DNA from: Acidimicrobiia bacterium
Lineage (GTDB): Bacteria; Actinomycetota; Acidimicrobiia; Acidimicrobiales; Acidimicrobilacustridaceae
Assembly (NCBI GenBank): GCA_020832495.1
Contig: JAFIEP010000099.1
Span: 1-64,000 of the forward strand
DNA: 64,000 nt
Reading direction: 5' to 3'
Shown here: positions 32,511 through 41,543 of the stretch, in pieces
How positions within the stretch are numbered: the first letter of the stretch is position 1
How the letters are laid out: each line of letters begins with the position of its first letter
Position numbers and translations under genes: made by a program
The notes under the pieces: generated by a model
Seen by the model: only the letters and a program-made list of their open reading frames with translations
Told to the model about the DNA's origin: nothing
Databases searched by the model: none

Positions 32511-33838
32511 CCGACACCCGTCGTCACGGGGGACCGGACGCGCCGGTGTGGTCCGACCGCGACGGGCACCGGCCGACCATCGTGACAGTGGCGCTCCTGG
32601 TCGTGGTGCTCCTGCTGGCGGGCAGCTGTGCAGCCGACGACGGCAGTGGTGCCGACGCTGCGGCACCGCCCGACCCCGACACTCCGTTCGACGACGACGG
32701 CGCTGGTGACGTGTACGACGATCCGACCGCGCGGGAGGGCACCGACGCAGCTGCCCCTCCGTTCGACGACCCCGACGGTCCGACCGACACGTCGCCCCCG
32801 GCCGACGACGTCCCGACCGCCGAGGCGGCCGGGCGCTGCTGGGTGGACGACTGGTCGCTCGACCGCCAGCTCCGGACGTTGGTGTTCGCCACCGTCACCA
32901 CCGCCAGCCGCACCGAGCTGGACAGCGCCCTGGGGCGTGACGTCGGTGGCGTGTTCATCAGCTCCGCAGCCGTGCCCCTCGTCGTCTCCGGTGACGTGGC
33001 GTCGGCCACCGCCACCGCCACCGCCGCCGCAGCCCTGACCCCACTGGTGGCCATCGACGAAGAGGGCGGACGGGTGCAGCGGCTCCGCGGCCACCTCGGC
33101 GCCGTCCCCAGCGCCCGGTCGATGGCGGGCTCGATGTCGGTCGACGAGGTGCGCGACCTCGCCCGCCGACACGGCCGGGAACTGCGGGCGCTGGGCATCA
33201 CCGTCAACTTCGCGCCGGTCGTCGATGTCAGCTCACAACCGGCCGGCGCGGTCATCGGTGACCGCTCGTTCGCGGCCGACCCCGCTGCCGTGGTGGCCTA
33301 CGCCGGGGCGTTCGCCGAAGGGCTCGAGGCTGCTGGGGTGATCCCCACTCTGAAGCACTTCCCGGGCCACGGGCGGGCGTCGGGCGACTCCCACGACGAG
33401 GTCGTGACCACGCCACCGCTGACCGACCTCGACGCCGACCTGCGCCCCTACCGCGAGCTGCTGGGACGGCTCGAGGCACCGATGGTCATGGTCGGTCACC
33501 TGCGGGTGCCGGGGTCGGGCAGCAGCGAGGTCGCCACCACCTCGCCGGAGCTGGTCACGGGCTTGCTGCGCGGCGACCTGGGCTTCGACGGCGTGGTCGT
33601 GAGCGACGACCTCGGGGCCATGCGCGGCATCCTCGACCTCTACTCGGTGGAGGAGGCATCGGTGCGGGCGGTTGCCGCCGGCGTCGACATGGTCCTCGTG
33701 CCCACCGCTTCGATCGACAGCGTGGTCGACGCACTTCGTAGCGGCGTGGCCGATGGGCGCCTCTCTGCCGAACAGGTGGCGGACGCCGCCGAGCGGGTGG
33801 TGTGGATGCGGGCCGGTGGCGTCTGCCCGGCTCGCTGA
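32507..33838 (+). CDS. nagZ: GH3 beta-N-acetylhexosaminidase lipoprotein (NagZ type)
   Basis: 443 aa. The lipoprotein signal is LVVVLLLAGSCAADD, followed by an acidic Pro/Asp linker (about 45-105) and the GH3 barrel. Motifs: AIDEEGGRVQRL, VNFAPVVDVSSQPAGAVIGD, LKHFPGHGRASGDSHDEV (catalytic acid/base His loop of NagZ) and VVVSDDLGAMRGI with the nucleophile Asp. It should remove GlcNAc from peptidoglycan or chitin fragments. The lipobox places it on the outer face of the membrane, as for secreted Gram-positive NagZ. It is translationally coupled to the rhodanese gene. Confidence 0.9.
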   Translation: MTDTRRHGGPDAPVWSDRDGHRPTIVTVALLVVVLLLAGSCAADDGSGADAAAPPDPDTPFDDDGAGDVYDDPTAREGTDAAAPPFDDPDGPTDTSPPADDVPTAEAAGRCWVDDWSLDRQLRTLVFATVTTASRTELDSALGRDVGGVFISSAAVPLVVSGDVASATATATAAAALTPLVAIDEEGGRVQRLRGHLGAVPSARSMAGSMSVDEVRDLARRHGRELRALGITVNFAPVVDVSSQPAGAVIGDRSFAADPAAVVAYAGAFAEGLEAAGVIPTLKHFPGHGRASGDSHDEVVTTPPLTDLDADLRPYRELLGRLEAPMVMVGHLRVPGSGSSEVATTSPELVTGLLRGDLGFDGVVVSDDLGAMRGILDLYSVEEASVRAVAAGVDMVLVPTASIDSVVDALRSGVADGRLSAEQVADAAERVVWMRAGGVCPAR

Positions 33839-33927
33839 TGGCGCGGGGTGCGCCGTCGACCCCCTCAGCCGGCCCCAGCAGTTGGTCGGCCTGCATCATG
33901 TCCTTGTTCGCCGATCCGGTTCGAGCA

Positions 33928-33979
33928 CGAACTGACACGAGAAACGGTGCCATAGAGCACCACAACGTGTGTCAGTTCG
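33928..33979. repeat. Nested palindrome between convergent genes
   Basis: The outer 11-bp perfect stem CGAACTGACAC (33928-33938) pairs with GTGTCAGTTCG (33969-33979). Inside, GGTGC (33946-33950) pairs with GCACC (33957-33961) around CATAGA. It is AT-richer than its surroundings. It may be a bidirectional terminator or a small mobile or structured element; the 172-bp gap otherwise shows no gene. Confidence 0.7.
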
Positions 33980-34010
33980 CTGCGAGGCTCCGCCCATCCG
34001 GCGGCGTTCC

Positions 34011-34853
34011 TCAGCTCTCCGCCGTCCAGGCCTCGCTGCGCTTCCAGAGTTCGGCGGCCAGCGCCGGGGTGGCCACCGCGCTGGGTTCCTTCGGCTGGCA
34101 GTCGGCAAAGTAGTCGCCGCTGTGGCCCTCCATGTCGGGGGCGGTGGCGCAGTAGAGCGACGTCTGTGCTCCCTGCTCCACCGACGCCATGCGTCGGGTC
34201 ATGATTGCCCGTACCGGGCGCGGTACCTGCCGCCACACGTCGGAGGCGATGACCCCGGGGTGCAGCGCCACCGTCGTGACCTCCGAGGCGGGGATGCGGC
34301 GGGCCAGTTCCTGGGCGAACAACACGTTGGCCAGCTTGCTGACGGCGTACTCCCGCAGTCCCGTGATCGACCGGGTGCTGCGGCGGAGGTCGTCGAAGGG
34401 GATGCCCTTGGCCTGGTAGTGCGAGTCGCTCGACACCACCACCACGCGGGCGGGGGCGGAGGAGCGCAGCAGGTCACAGAGCATGGTGGTGAACAGGAAG
34501 TGGCCGAGGTGGTTCGTCCCGAAGGCCAGCTCGAACCCTTGGGTGGTGACACCCCGTTTGCCGGCCAGCCCGGCGTTCGCCACCAGCACGTGCAGCGGCT
34601 CGCCGTCCTCGAGCAGGGTCCGTCCCGCTCGACGCACCGACGTGAGATCAGCCAGGTCCAGCTCGAGGAAGCTCACGTCGTCGTTGTCCGTGGTGGCCCG
34701 GATGTCGTCGATGACCGGGGTGGTCTTCTCCGCCGAGCGGCAGGCCAACACCACTCGGCCGCCCCGACGAGCGAGTTCGCGAGCCGTCACCCGGCCGATG
34801 CCCGTGTTGGCGCCGGTCACGAGAAACGTGCGGCCGTCGGTCGTCGAGTCCAT
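34011..34853 (-). CDS. Short-chain dehydrogenase/reductase (retinol-dehydrogenase-like)
   Basis: 280 aa. The NAD(P)-binding Rossmann motif TGANTGIG is at residues 13-20, the NAG motif in VLVANAGLAG, a catalytic Ser in VVVVSSDSH and YxxxK in YAVSKLANVLF. CRSAEK after strand 2 suggests NADP preference. The closest pattern is retinol-dehydrogenase/WWOX-type SDRs acting on hydrophobic alcohols or ketones; the true substrate is unknown. The ATG has GGAGGGG upstream, and TAGGGT about 35 nt upstream is a probable -10. Confidence 0.9.
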   Translation of the reverse strand: MDSTTDGRTFLVTGANTGIGRVTARELARRGGRVVLACRSAEKTTPVIDDIRATTDNDDVSFLELDLADLTSVRRAGRTLLEDGEPLHVLVANAGLAGKRGVTTQGFELAFGTNHLGHFLFTTMLCDLLRSSAPARVVVVSSDSHYQAKGIPFDDLRRSTRSITGLREYAVSKLANVLFAQELARRIPASEVTTVALHPGVIASDVWRQVPRPVRAIMTRRMASVEQGAQTSLYCATAPDMEGHSGDYFADCQPKEPSAVATPALAAELWKRSEAWTAES

Positions 34854-34909
34854 GGTTGCCCCCTCCGTGCTCGGGCCAGCACCCTACCGGCCGCTCGGTG
34901 TGGAGGTCG

Positions 34910-34937
34910 CTGACGGCTGCAGCGGTGGCGCTACGGT
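34910..34937 (+). promoter_or_regulatory. Promoter of the SNF2-SWIM operon
   Basis: CTGACG (34910-34915), 16-nt spacer, TACGGT (34932-34937), then 7 nt to the ATG at 34945. Predicted leaderless. Confidence 0.6.
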
Positions 34938-34944
34938 CGCGCCG

Positions 34945-37806
34945 ATGCCCAGCGTTGCCGAGCACCCGTCCGACCACCGGTTGGTTCCGCTGAGTACTCC
35001 CGAGCTGCAGGCAACCGTGCTGCTGCCGCCACCGGGCGCCCCGGCCCGCCACCTGCAGGTGGCGGTGTGGCACGCCGACGGTGACCTGTCGGGGCTCGGG
35101 CCGAGGGTCGAGCCGGAGCCGGTCGACGTGGTCCTGCCCACGGCCAGGTCGGTGCGACGACGGTCGGTACGAGCCGCCGTCTACCCGCTGGCCGCCGTGC
35201 TCGACGAACTGGTCGACCGGGCCGGGGATGCGTCGCCATCGCCGTCGATGGCGGCGGTGGGATCGGCCGTCGCCTTCTCGCTCGGTCTGGTGGCTCGTGG
35301 CCGCCTGTTGCCCTCGATCACGTCAGCCGGGCTCGACACCTGGCGGCTGGGGCCGCTCGACCCCGACGACCATGCCTGGGCCGCTCAGTGGTGCGCTGCC
35401 GTCCCCCCGGTGGTGCACGCCACACCGATGCCCGTCACTCGGCCGGTGCGCATCGCCTCGCCCGAGGCCGTGCTGGCGGCCATCGGCGACGCCGTGGCCG
35501 ACTCGATGGTGCGAACCGCGGCGGCCCCGATGTGGGGCCGTGCCTTCGCCGAGAGCGAGCCGGTCGACGTGTCGGCGGCAGCCGAGTGGTTGGTGGGTGC
35601 GGGCGCCGGCGGCGAGCACGAGGCGTCGGTGGCGCTGCGGCTGCAGCCACCTGGGGATGCGGACCTCGACGGCGGGCTGGACGGGTGCCTGGCCGTGCTG
35701 CAGGTGCGCAGCGTGGTCGACCCGAGCCTGGTGGTGGATGCGGCTGAGTTGTGGGACGCCGCACCCGTCGTGCTGGCGCGCTTCGGTTCGGACGTGGAGA
35801 CCGCTGTGCTGCTGGCGTTGCGCCGAGGCGCCCGGGTGTGGCCTCCCCTCGGTCGCCTGCTGGAGCAGGCTCGTCCCGAGATGGTGGAACTGGACGACCT
35901 CGAGGCCTCCGATCTGCTGGGGTCGGTGGTCGATGACCTGGCTGCCGCAGGGATCACCGTTCTGTGGCCCCAGGACCTGATCCGCCCGCTGTCGCTCAGC
36001 GCCTCGGTGACCGAGACGCCTGACGACGCCGGCGGCTCAGCCATGTTCACCATGGACCAACTGCTCGAGGTGCACGTCACGGCCACCCTCGACGGCCAGG
36101 TGCTCACCGAGGCCGAACTCGAGGCCCTCGCCGAGGCCAAGCGCAGCGTCGTGCGGCTACGGGGACAATGGGTACAGGTGGATGCCGAGGTGCTCGCCCA
36201 GCTACGTCGCCGTCGGGAGGTGACCGCCGCCTCGGCACTGGGTCTGGCGCTCGGTGGCACCATCGAGGTGGCGGGCCAAACGGTGGAAGTCCGGGTCGAC
36301 GGTGCGCTCGGTCGACTGACCGAGCGCCTGGCCAACGTGGCGGACAGCCCTCGGGAGTTGGAACCAGCCGGGCTGGAGGCCACCCTGCGGCCCTACCAGC
36401 GCCGCGGTGTGGCCTGGCTGGCCGAGATGACCGAGTTGGGTCTCGGCGGGATCCTGGCCGACGACATGGGTCTCGGCAAGACCGTGCAGCTGTTGGGGCT
36501 CCACCTCCACCGGCTGGCCGAACGGCCTTCGACCGGCCCCACCCTGGTCGTGTGCCCGGTGACGCTGATGGCCAACTGGGAACGGGAGGCCGAGCGCTTC
36601 GCGCCCGACATCGACGTGCACCGTTTCCATGGCACGGACCGTTCCCTCGACGACGTCGGCCCTGGTGACCTGGTGCTCACCACCTACGGCGTGGTGCGAC
36701 GCGACGCCGAGACCTTGGCCGGGGTGGATTGGGGCCTGGTGGTGGCCGACGAGGCCCAGGCGGTGAAGAATCCCTTGGCGCGCACGGCCCGTCGTCTGCG
36801 CACCATCGGTGCGCCGGCCCGCGTGGCGTTGACGGGCACACCGGTGGAGAATCGCCTCAGCGAACTGTGGGCGCTGCTCGACTGGACGACGCCCGGGCTG
36901 CTGGGTCCGCTCGAGCGCTTCCGCAGCGAGGTGGCCGTGCCGGTGGAGCGCCACCGCGACCCGGAGGCCACCGAGGCGCTCGCCCGTCTCGTACGACCCT
37001 TCGTGTTGCGGCGCCGCAAGGTGGACCCGGGGGTGGCCGACGACCTGCCACCGAAGACCGAGACCGACCAGATGGTGCTCCTCACCACCGAACAGGCAAC
37101 GCTCTACCGGGCGCTCACCGCCGAGGTGCTGGCTGCCATCGAGGCAAAGGGTGACGACTCGGCCATGGCTCGCCGCGGCCTCATCTTCAAGTTGCTGGGC
37201 GGGCTCAAGCAGATCTGCGACCACCCGGCGCTCTATCTCGGCCAGGACGGGCCGCTGCGTGGTCGGTCCGGCAAGCTGGCGGCCACTCTCGACCTGCTCG
37301 ACGTGGTGGTCGAGGAGGGCGAGGCTGCGCTGGTGTTCACCCAGTACGTGGGCATGGGCAAACTGCTCGAGCGATCGCTCCGCGAGGCGGGACGGCGGGT
37401 GGAGTTCCTGCACGGCCGGGTCCCGGTTCGCCGCCGCCAGGAGATGGTCGATGCCTTCCAGGCCCGCCAGCTCGACGTGCTGGTCGTCTCCATCAAGGCG
37501 GGCGGCACCGGGCTGAACCTCACCGCCGCCACGCACGTGGTGCACTACGACCGTTGGTGGAACCCCGCCGTCGAGGACCAGGCCAGTGACCGGGCGTGGC
37601 GCATCGGGCAGGACCGCGCCGTGCAGGTCCACCGCATGGTGTGTGAGGGCACACTCGAGGAGCGCATTGCGCAGATGCTCGAGTCGAAGCGTGCACTGGC
37701 CGAAGCCGTGGTGGGCGCGGGTGAGGGATGGATCACCGAGCTCGACGATGCTGAGCTCCGCGCCCTTGTCTCGCTGTCAGGTGCCGACGGAGACGAGGCT
37801 CGATGA
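34945..37806 (+). CDS. SNF2-family DEAD/DEAH helicase
   Basis: 953 aa. An N-terminal region of about 450 residues (accessory domain typical of bacterial SNF2 proteins) is followed by RecA-like domain 1: LADDMGLGKTVQLLGL (Walker A), VVADEAQAVKNPLARTA (DEAQ box) and ALTGTPVENRLSELWALLDW. Domain 2 has LVFTQYVGMGKLLERSL, FLHGRVPVRRRQEMVDAF, VSIKAGGTGLNLTAATHVVH and DRAWRIGQDRAVQVHR. It is a predicted ATP-dependent DNA or RNA-polymerase translocase. The ATG was placed at 34945 by the leaderless promoter; a longer frame to 34483 is antisense to the SDR. It overlaps the SWIM gene (ATGA). Confidence 0.93.
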   Translation: MPSVAEHPSDHRLVPLSTPELQATVLLPPPGAPARHLQVAVWHADGDLSGLGPRVEPEPVDVVLPTARSVRRRSVRAAVYPLAAVLDELVDRAGDASPSPSMAAVGSAVAFSLGLVARGRLLPSITSAGLDTWRLGPLDPDDHAWAAQWCAAVPPVVHATPMPVTRPVRIASPEAVLAAIGDAVADSMVRTAAAPMWGRAFAESEPVDVSAAAEWLVGAGAGGEHEASVALRLQPPGDADLDGGLDGCLAVLQVRSVVDPSLVVDAAELWDAAPVVLARFGSDVETAVLLALRRGARVWPPLGRLLEQARPEMVELDDLEASDLLGSVVDDLAAAGITVLWPQDLIRPLSLSASVTETPDDAGGSAMFTMDQLLEVHVTATLDGQVLTEAELEALAEAKRSVVRLRGQWVQVDAEVLAQLRRRREVTAASALGLALGGTIEVAGQTVEVRVDGALGRLTERLANVADSPRELEPAGLEATLRPYQRRGVAWLAEMTELGLGGILADDMGLGKTVQLLGLHLHRLAERPSTGPTLVVCPVTLMANWEREAERFAPDIDVHRFHGTDRSLDDVGPGDLVLTTYGVVRRDAETLAGVDWGLVVADEAQAVKNPLARTARRLRTIGAPARVALTGTPVENRLSELWALLDWTTPGLLGPLERFRSEVAVPVERHRDPEATEALARLVRPFVLRRRKVDPGVADDLPPKTETDQMVLLTTEQATLYRALTAEVLAAIEAKGDDSAMARRGLIFKLLGGLKQICDHPALYLGQDGPLRGRSGKLAATLDLLDVVVEEGEAALVFTQYVGMGKLLERSLREAGRRVEFLHGRVPVRRRQEMVDAFQARQLDVLVVSIKAGGTGLNLTAATHVVHYDRWWNPAVEDQASDRAWRIGQDRAVQVHRMVCEGTLEERIAQMLESKRALAEAVVGAGEGWITELDDAELRALVSLSGADGDEAR

Positions 37807-39203
37807 CCCCCTCGTCGTGGGATCGGTTCCCCTCGAGACGACGACCCCCACCACCGGGCGGGCGTCAGGCGCCCGAGCGCGCCAAGCGTGGCAGTCGGGG
37901 TTTCTCGAGCACCTGGTGGGGTGCGGCGTGGGTGGAGGCGCTGGAGCAGCGCGCCCGCCTGGATCCGAACCGGTTGCCGCGGGGCCGCACCTACGCCCGT
38001 CAAGGCCATGTGCTCGACATCGACCTGGCGGCGGGCTCGATCACCGCCGAGGTCGCCGGCAGCCGGGCCACGCCGTACACGGTGACCATCCGGCTCCGCA
38101 CCTTCGACGACGTCGAGTGGGCCAGGGTGGCCGATGCCATCGCCTCGAAGGCGGCGCATGCTGCGGCCCTGCTCGACGGTGAGTTGGACCCGGGGGTGGT
38201 GGACGACGCTCGCGCCGTGGGCGTCGAGTTGCTGCCCGACGCCGGTGATCTCCAACCGCGCTGCACCTGTCCCGACTGGGCCGACCCCTGCAAGCACGCG
38301 GCAGCGGTCTGCTACCTGGTGGCCCCGTTGCTCGACGAGGACCCCTTCGAGCTGTTTGCCTTGCGGGGTCGCACCCGTGCGGAGCTGTTGGCCGCGGTGC
38401 GGGAGCGGCGCAGCGGCGGGCCGGGGCCCGGCGACGCCGGCGGCCGGTCCGGCCGGTCCGGCCCGCCAGCTGCGGGTGGCGGTGAACCGACGTCGGCACC
38501 CGACGCCGGCCACGACGAGTCAGACCATGCGGCGGCGTCCCCGGCCGAGCGGGACGCAGGTGTGGTGGCGCGAGCAGCCTGGGAGCGGGCAGCCGACGGG
38601 TCGGGCGGCCCGCCACCGGTCCTGCCCCCGGTCCCGGCGGCGGCACCCCGTCCTGGATCGCCGGCACCCTGGCCGTCGGAACCGCCGGCCGAGTTGGCCA
38701 CATCGGGGCGAGCCCTCCGCAACCTGGCGGCCGACGCCGCTGCTCGTGCGTGGGGGATGGTCCGCCAGGGTGACGCCAGTGGGCTCCACCTCGACGCAGC
38801 GTCCGATCTGGCCCGTCGCGCCGCTGCGGCCATGGGCACCGAGCGTTGGGAGGAGGTGGTGTCCCGTTGCGACCTGGCCCCGAGGGACCTCGCCGCGGTG
38901 GCCATTGCCTATCGCCACGGGGGCGCCGAGGGGGTGGCCCTGCTCGATGCCCCCGCGTGGTCCCCGCCGCCAGCGGCCATGGCCGAGGCCCGAACGGCAC
39001 TCGAGGCCTCCGGTCTGCCGGCCCGTTCGTTGCGTGTCAGCCAGAACCGGGTGACGGTGGCGCGCTGGCGGGCGCAGCTCCGGGTGGACCGGGACGGACG
39101 CTGGTGGGGGTTCGCCAAGCAGGGCAACCGCTGGCAGCTGGCCACCCCGGGCCATCTCGACATCGACGACGCCATCGACGCGCTGGCCTCGGCCGTGGAG
39201 TGA
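37803..39203 (+). CDS. SWIM zinc-finger protein
   Basis: 466 aa. The SWIM motif CTCPDWADPCKHAAAVCYL (CxCx6CxH; about 157-175) sits after an N-terminal domain with STWWGAAWVEALEQR and GRTYARQGHVLDIDL. A Pro/Gly-rich low-complexity linker (about 210-300) leads to a C-terminal domain (RVTVARWRAQLRVDRDGRWW). Such SWIM proteins regularly neighbour SNF2 helicases in actinobacteria and probably act with them on nucleic acid or protein partners. The ATGA overlap with the helicase indicates fixed stoichiometry. Confidence 0.88.
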   Translation: MTPSSWDRFPSRRRPPPPGGRQAPERAKRGSRGFSSTWWGAAWVEALEQRARLDPNRLPRGRTYARQGHVLDIDLAAGSITAEVAGSRATPYTVTIRLRTFDDVEWARVADAIASKAAHAAALLDGELDPGVVDDARAVGVELLPDAGDLQPRCTCPDWADPCKHAAAVCYLVAPLLDEDPFELFALRGRTRAELLAAVRERRSGGPGPGDAGGRSGRSGPPAAGGGEPTSAPDAGHDESDHAAASPAERDAGVVARAAWERAADGSGGPPPVLPPVPAAAPRPGSPAPWPSEPPAELATSGRALRNLAADAAARAWGMVRQGDASGLHLDAASDLARRAAAAMGTERWEEVVSRCDLAPRDLAAVAIAYRHGGAEGVALLDAPAWSPPPAAMAEARTALEASGLPARSLRVSQNRVTVARWRAQLRVDRDGRWWGFAKQGNRWQLATPGHLDIDDAIDALASAVE

Positions 39204-39242
39204 CCGCGCCCGGCTACGTGGCCACGCTCGTCGGATGGAGCG

Positions 39243-39316
39243 GATCAGCAGGTCGAGCGGATCAGGAGCGGGCGCCGATCAGGAGCCGACCTCGATCAGG
39301 AGCCGACCTCGATCAG
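39243..39316 (+). repeat. 17-bp tandem repeats between convergent genes
   Basis: Units start at 39243, 39260, 39277 and 39294 with a partial unit at 39311. The last two full copies are identical (gatcaggagccgacctc); the first two have diverged. The array ends on the stop codon of the beta-helix gene and fills the 109-bp gap. Confidence 0.9.
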
Positions 39317-41400
39317 AACGTTGCGTCGCGGCCGCTGATCTGGTTGGTGCCGACAATGGTGGTCGGGACGCTGGCACCGCAGCCTGGCCCCGGCCAGCAA
39401 CGGGAGCCGATGCCGGCGGCGTTGAACCAGATGAAGTAGGTGCCGTCGCCCAGACCGGCCACCGTGTAGCGGCCGGCCCCGTCGGTGAGGGCCAGGCGCA
39501 TGGTCGAGAAGCCCGGGGTCACCACCCACACCTGCACGCCGGCGATGGGATCGCCACCGCGGTCGGTGACCGCACCGGAGATCGATCCACCGTCGGCGAT
39601 CGCCAGGCGGGCGTCGATGCCGGTGGTGGTGGCCCCGGCGTCCACCCTCACCAGGTTCCGTCCGATCGGGTTGCAGAACGGATCGTCGAGGTAACACGTG
39701 GCCGTCGTGGTGGCGCTCGTGAAGTGCACCCGGTACTCGCCCTCGGCCAGGTCCTCGACGCTGAAGGTGCCGTCCACATCCGTGGTGGTGGCGCGGATCG
39801 AGCCGGTGTCACCCGGTACGCCCACGAGGACGGTCACGTCGCCGAGTGGGTCGCCCTCGGTGTCGGTGACCGTGCCGGCGACGGCGCCGGTCGTGGGATC
39901 GACGCCGGCGGGACACGCAGGCTGTGCCACGGGTGGGAGCGGTGGCGGTGGCGTCAGGTCCTGCGGTGGCGGCGACGCCGCGGCGACGACGAACAGGGCC
40001 TGGTTGATCCGAGGTTGCGCTCCCTCGCACCAGCCGACCACCGAGCCTCGACTCCGGTTGGGTCCGAACGTGCTGTCGACCTGCGACGGGATCCACCGGT
40101 ACGGGTGGTCGACGCCGGCCAGATCGGCGTCGTTGCCGGTGACCAGCGTGTGGGCCACCGGTCGCCCCGCGAGCTCCGCTCGCACCTTGGTGCCCACCAC
40201 CACGGCGAGGGCGGCGGGGCGCTCGCTCGTGAACGAATTGCCGACCACCTGGGTGTGGTCGTCCTCGACCCGTACGCCGTAGAGCACGTCGTCGAAGACG
40301 TTGTGGCGAACGATGTTCCGTTCCGCTGGGTCGAGGTGGTAGCTCACGAGCGGCGCGGTCCCGTAGGCGTCGTCGGTGCACTCCATGAAGAACTGGTTCT
40401 CGGCTTGCCGCGATGCCACCCACACGCCGTGGTCCTCGCCCCGGATGGTGTTGCGTTCGATGACGTTGTCGTGCGAACCGGAGAATCGCGGCCACCAGCG
40501 GTCCGGGTTCCGTTCGGGGTACTCGCCACAGTTCTTGTAGACGAAGATGCCACCGGCGACGTTGTCCTCGACGATGTTGTGGGCGATGCGGTTCTCACTG
40601 GAGCCGTCGATGGCGATGCCCTCCCGGCCGGTGCCCCAGAACCAGACCTGCGTGGCTCCGATGGTCCACAGCCGGCCGGCGGGGCCGTTCTCGCGGTGGC
40701 CATTGGCGTGGATGTGCGACCGCTGCACGGTGGTGCGACGGGAGTCCGTCTCGAGGTAGATGCCGACGCTGCCGGCTTCGGCGACCTCGGTGTCCTCGAT
40801 CGTGACCCCGCTCACGAAGCCGTCGACGAAGATCCCGACCCCGTGGGAGGCGAACGACCGCACGTTGCGCACCACCACATTCGAGAACTCGTGGTCGTAG
40901 CCGTCGTCAGGGGTGAGCGAGCGGAACCCCTGGCGGGTGAGCTTGATGTTGTTGAGGAAGCCGCTGATGTGGCAGTTGCGCACGAGAACGTTCTCGAGCG
41001 CTGTCCGCTCGGGTGCTTCGACGAGGACGCCGACGCCGCCCGTGGTGGGACGGGCCACCGTGGCACCGCGGCAGTCGAGGACGGTGTCGGACGTGGCGAT
41101 GTCGAATCCGGCCGTCCAGGTGCAAGAGGGGTCCAGATGGACCTCGCCGCTGACCGTGACCCGCTCGTGGGCGCGTTCGCAGCCGAGGAGGTGCGACGAG
41201 GGGGACGGCGTGCCGTCCAGCGATCCGAGAGGTAGGTCGGCTACGGACGCCGCTGGTGCGGCACGGAGCGGTGTGCTCTCGGCGGGCACGTTCTGTGCGG
41301 AGGACGGTGGGCCCGTCGTCAGCGGTACCACCAGGGCGGCGAGGGCGATCAACACCGCGGCGCAGCGTCCGCCCCGCCAGGCTCGATCGGTGCTGCGCAC
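39313..41400 (-). CDS. Secreted parallel beta-helix protein with Cna_B-like repeats
   Basis: 695 aa. Signal peptide: ARG-rich start, then CAAVLIALAALVVPLTTG. A right-handed beta-helix follows (about 50-450) with repeated N-x-I turns such as NVLVRNCHISGF, GVTIEDTEVAEAGSVGIYLE, NRIAHNIVEDNVAGGIFVYK and NIVRHNVFDDVLYGVRVEDD. Two carboxypeptidase-regulatory/Cna_B-like beta-sandwiches are at the C-terminus (GAVAGTVTDTEGDPLGDVTV; GSISGAVTDRGGDPIAGVQV). It is probably a surface or released polysaccharide-binding or -degrading protein; catalytic residues were not identified. The GTG start at 41400 was set by TAGGAT 7 nt upstream. Confidence 0.85.
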   Translation of the reverse strand: MRSTDRAWRGGRCAAVLIALAALVVPLTTGPPSSAQNVPAESTPLRAAPAASVADLPLGSLDGTPSPSSHLLGCERAHERVTVSGEVHLDPSCTWTAGFDIATSDTVLDCRGATVARPTTGGVGVLVEAPERTALENVLVRNCHISGFLNNIKLTRQGFRSLTPDDGYDHEFSNVVVRNVRSFASHGVGIFVDGFVSGVTIEDTEVAEAGSVGIYLETDSRRTTVQRSHIHANGHRENGPAGRLWTIGATQVWFWGTGREGIAIDGSSENRIAHNIVEDNVAGGIFVYKNCGEYPERNPDRWWPRFSGSHDNVIERNTIRGEDHGVWVASRQAENQFFMECTDDAYGTAPLVSYHLDPAERNIVRHNVFDDVLYGVRVEDDHTQVVGNSFTSERPAALAVVVGTKVRAELAGRPVAHTLVTGNDADLAGVDHPYRWIPSQVDSTFGPNRSRGSVVGWCEGAQPRINQALFVVAAASPPPQDLTPPPPLPPVAQPACPAGVDPTTGAVAGTVTDTEGDPLGDVTVLVGVPGDTGSIRATTTDVDGTFSVEDLAEGEYRVHFTSATTTATCYLDDPFCNPIGRNLVRVDAGATTTGIDARLAIADGGSISGAVTDRGGDPIAGVQVWVVTPGFSTMRLALTDGAGRYTVAGLGDGTYFIWFNAAGIGSRCWPGPGCGASVPTTIVGTNQISGRDATF

Positions 41401-41407
41401 GCCCGGG

Positions 41408-41413
41408 ATCCTA
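41408..41413 (-). promoter_or_regulatory. -10 element of leaderless beta-helix gene promoter
   Basis: TAGGAT on the minus strand, 7 nt before the GTG at 41400. Confidence 0.55.
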
Positions 41414-41530
41414 ACCCTCCTGGCCACGGGTCGTCCGGGTGGGTGCGGGAGTACTGGGGAGGGACCGTGGTCGACTCCGGGCAGCCCCGGCTCAGGACCT
41501 TCGTCACTGGGCGCCACCCCCGACGTGGAC

Positions 41531-41536
41531 TACCGT
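41531..41536 (+). promoter_or_regulatory. -10 element of leaderless ABC exporter promoter
   Basis: TACCGT, 7 nt before the ATG at 41544. Confidence 0.55.
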
Positions 41537-41543
41537 GCCGCGC

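Noticed and set aside
33840-33854. Terminator hairpin GGCGC-GGGGT-GCGCC after nagZ
   Set aside because: Five-base stem without a T run, common by chance at this GC content.
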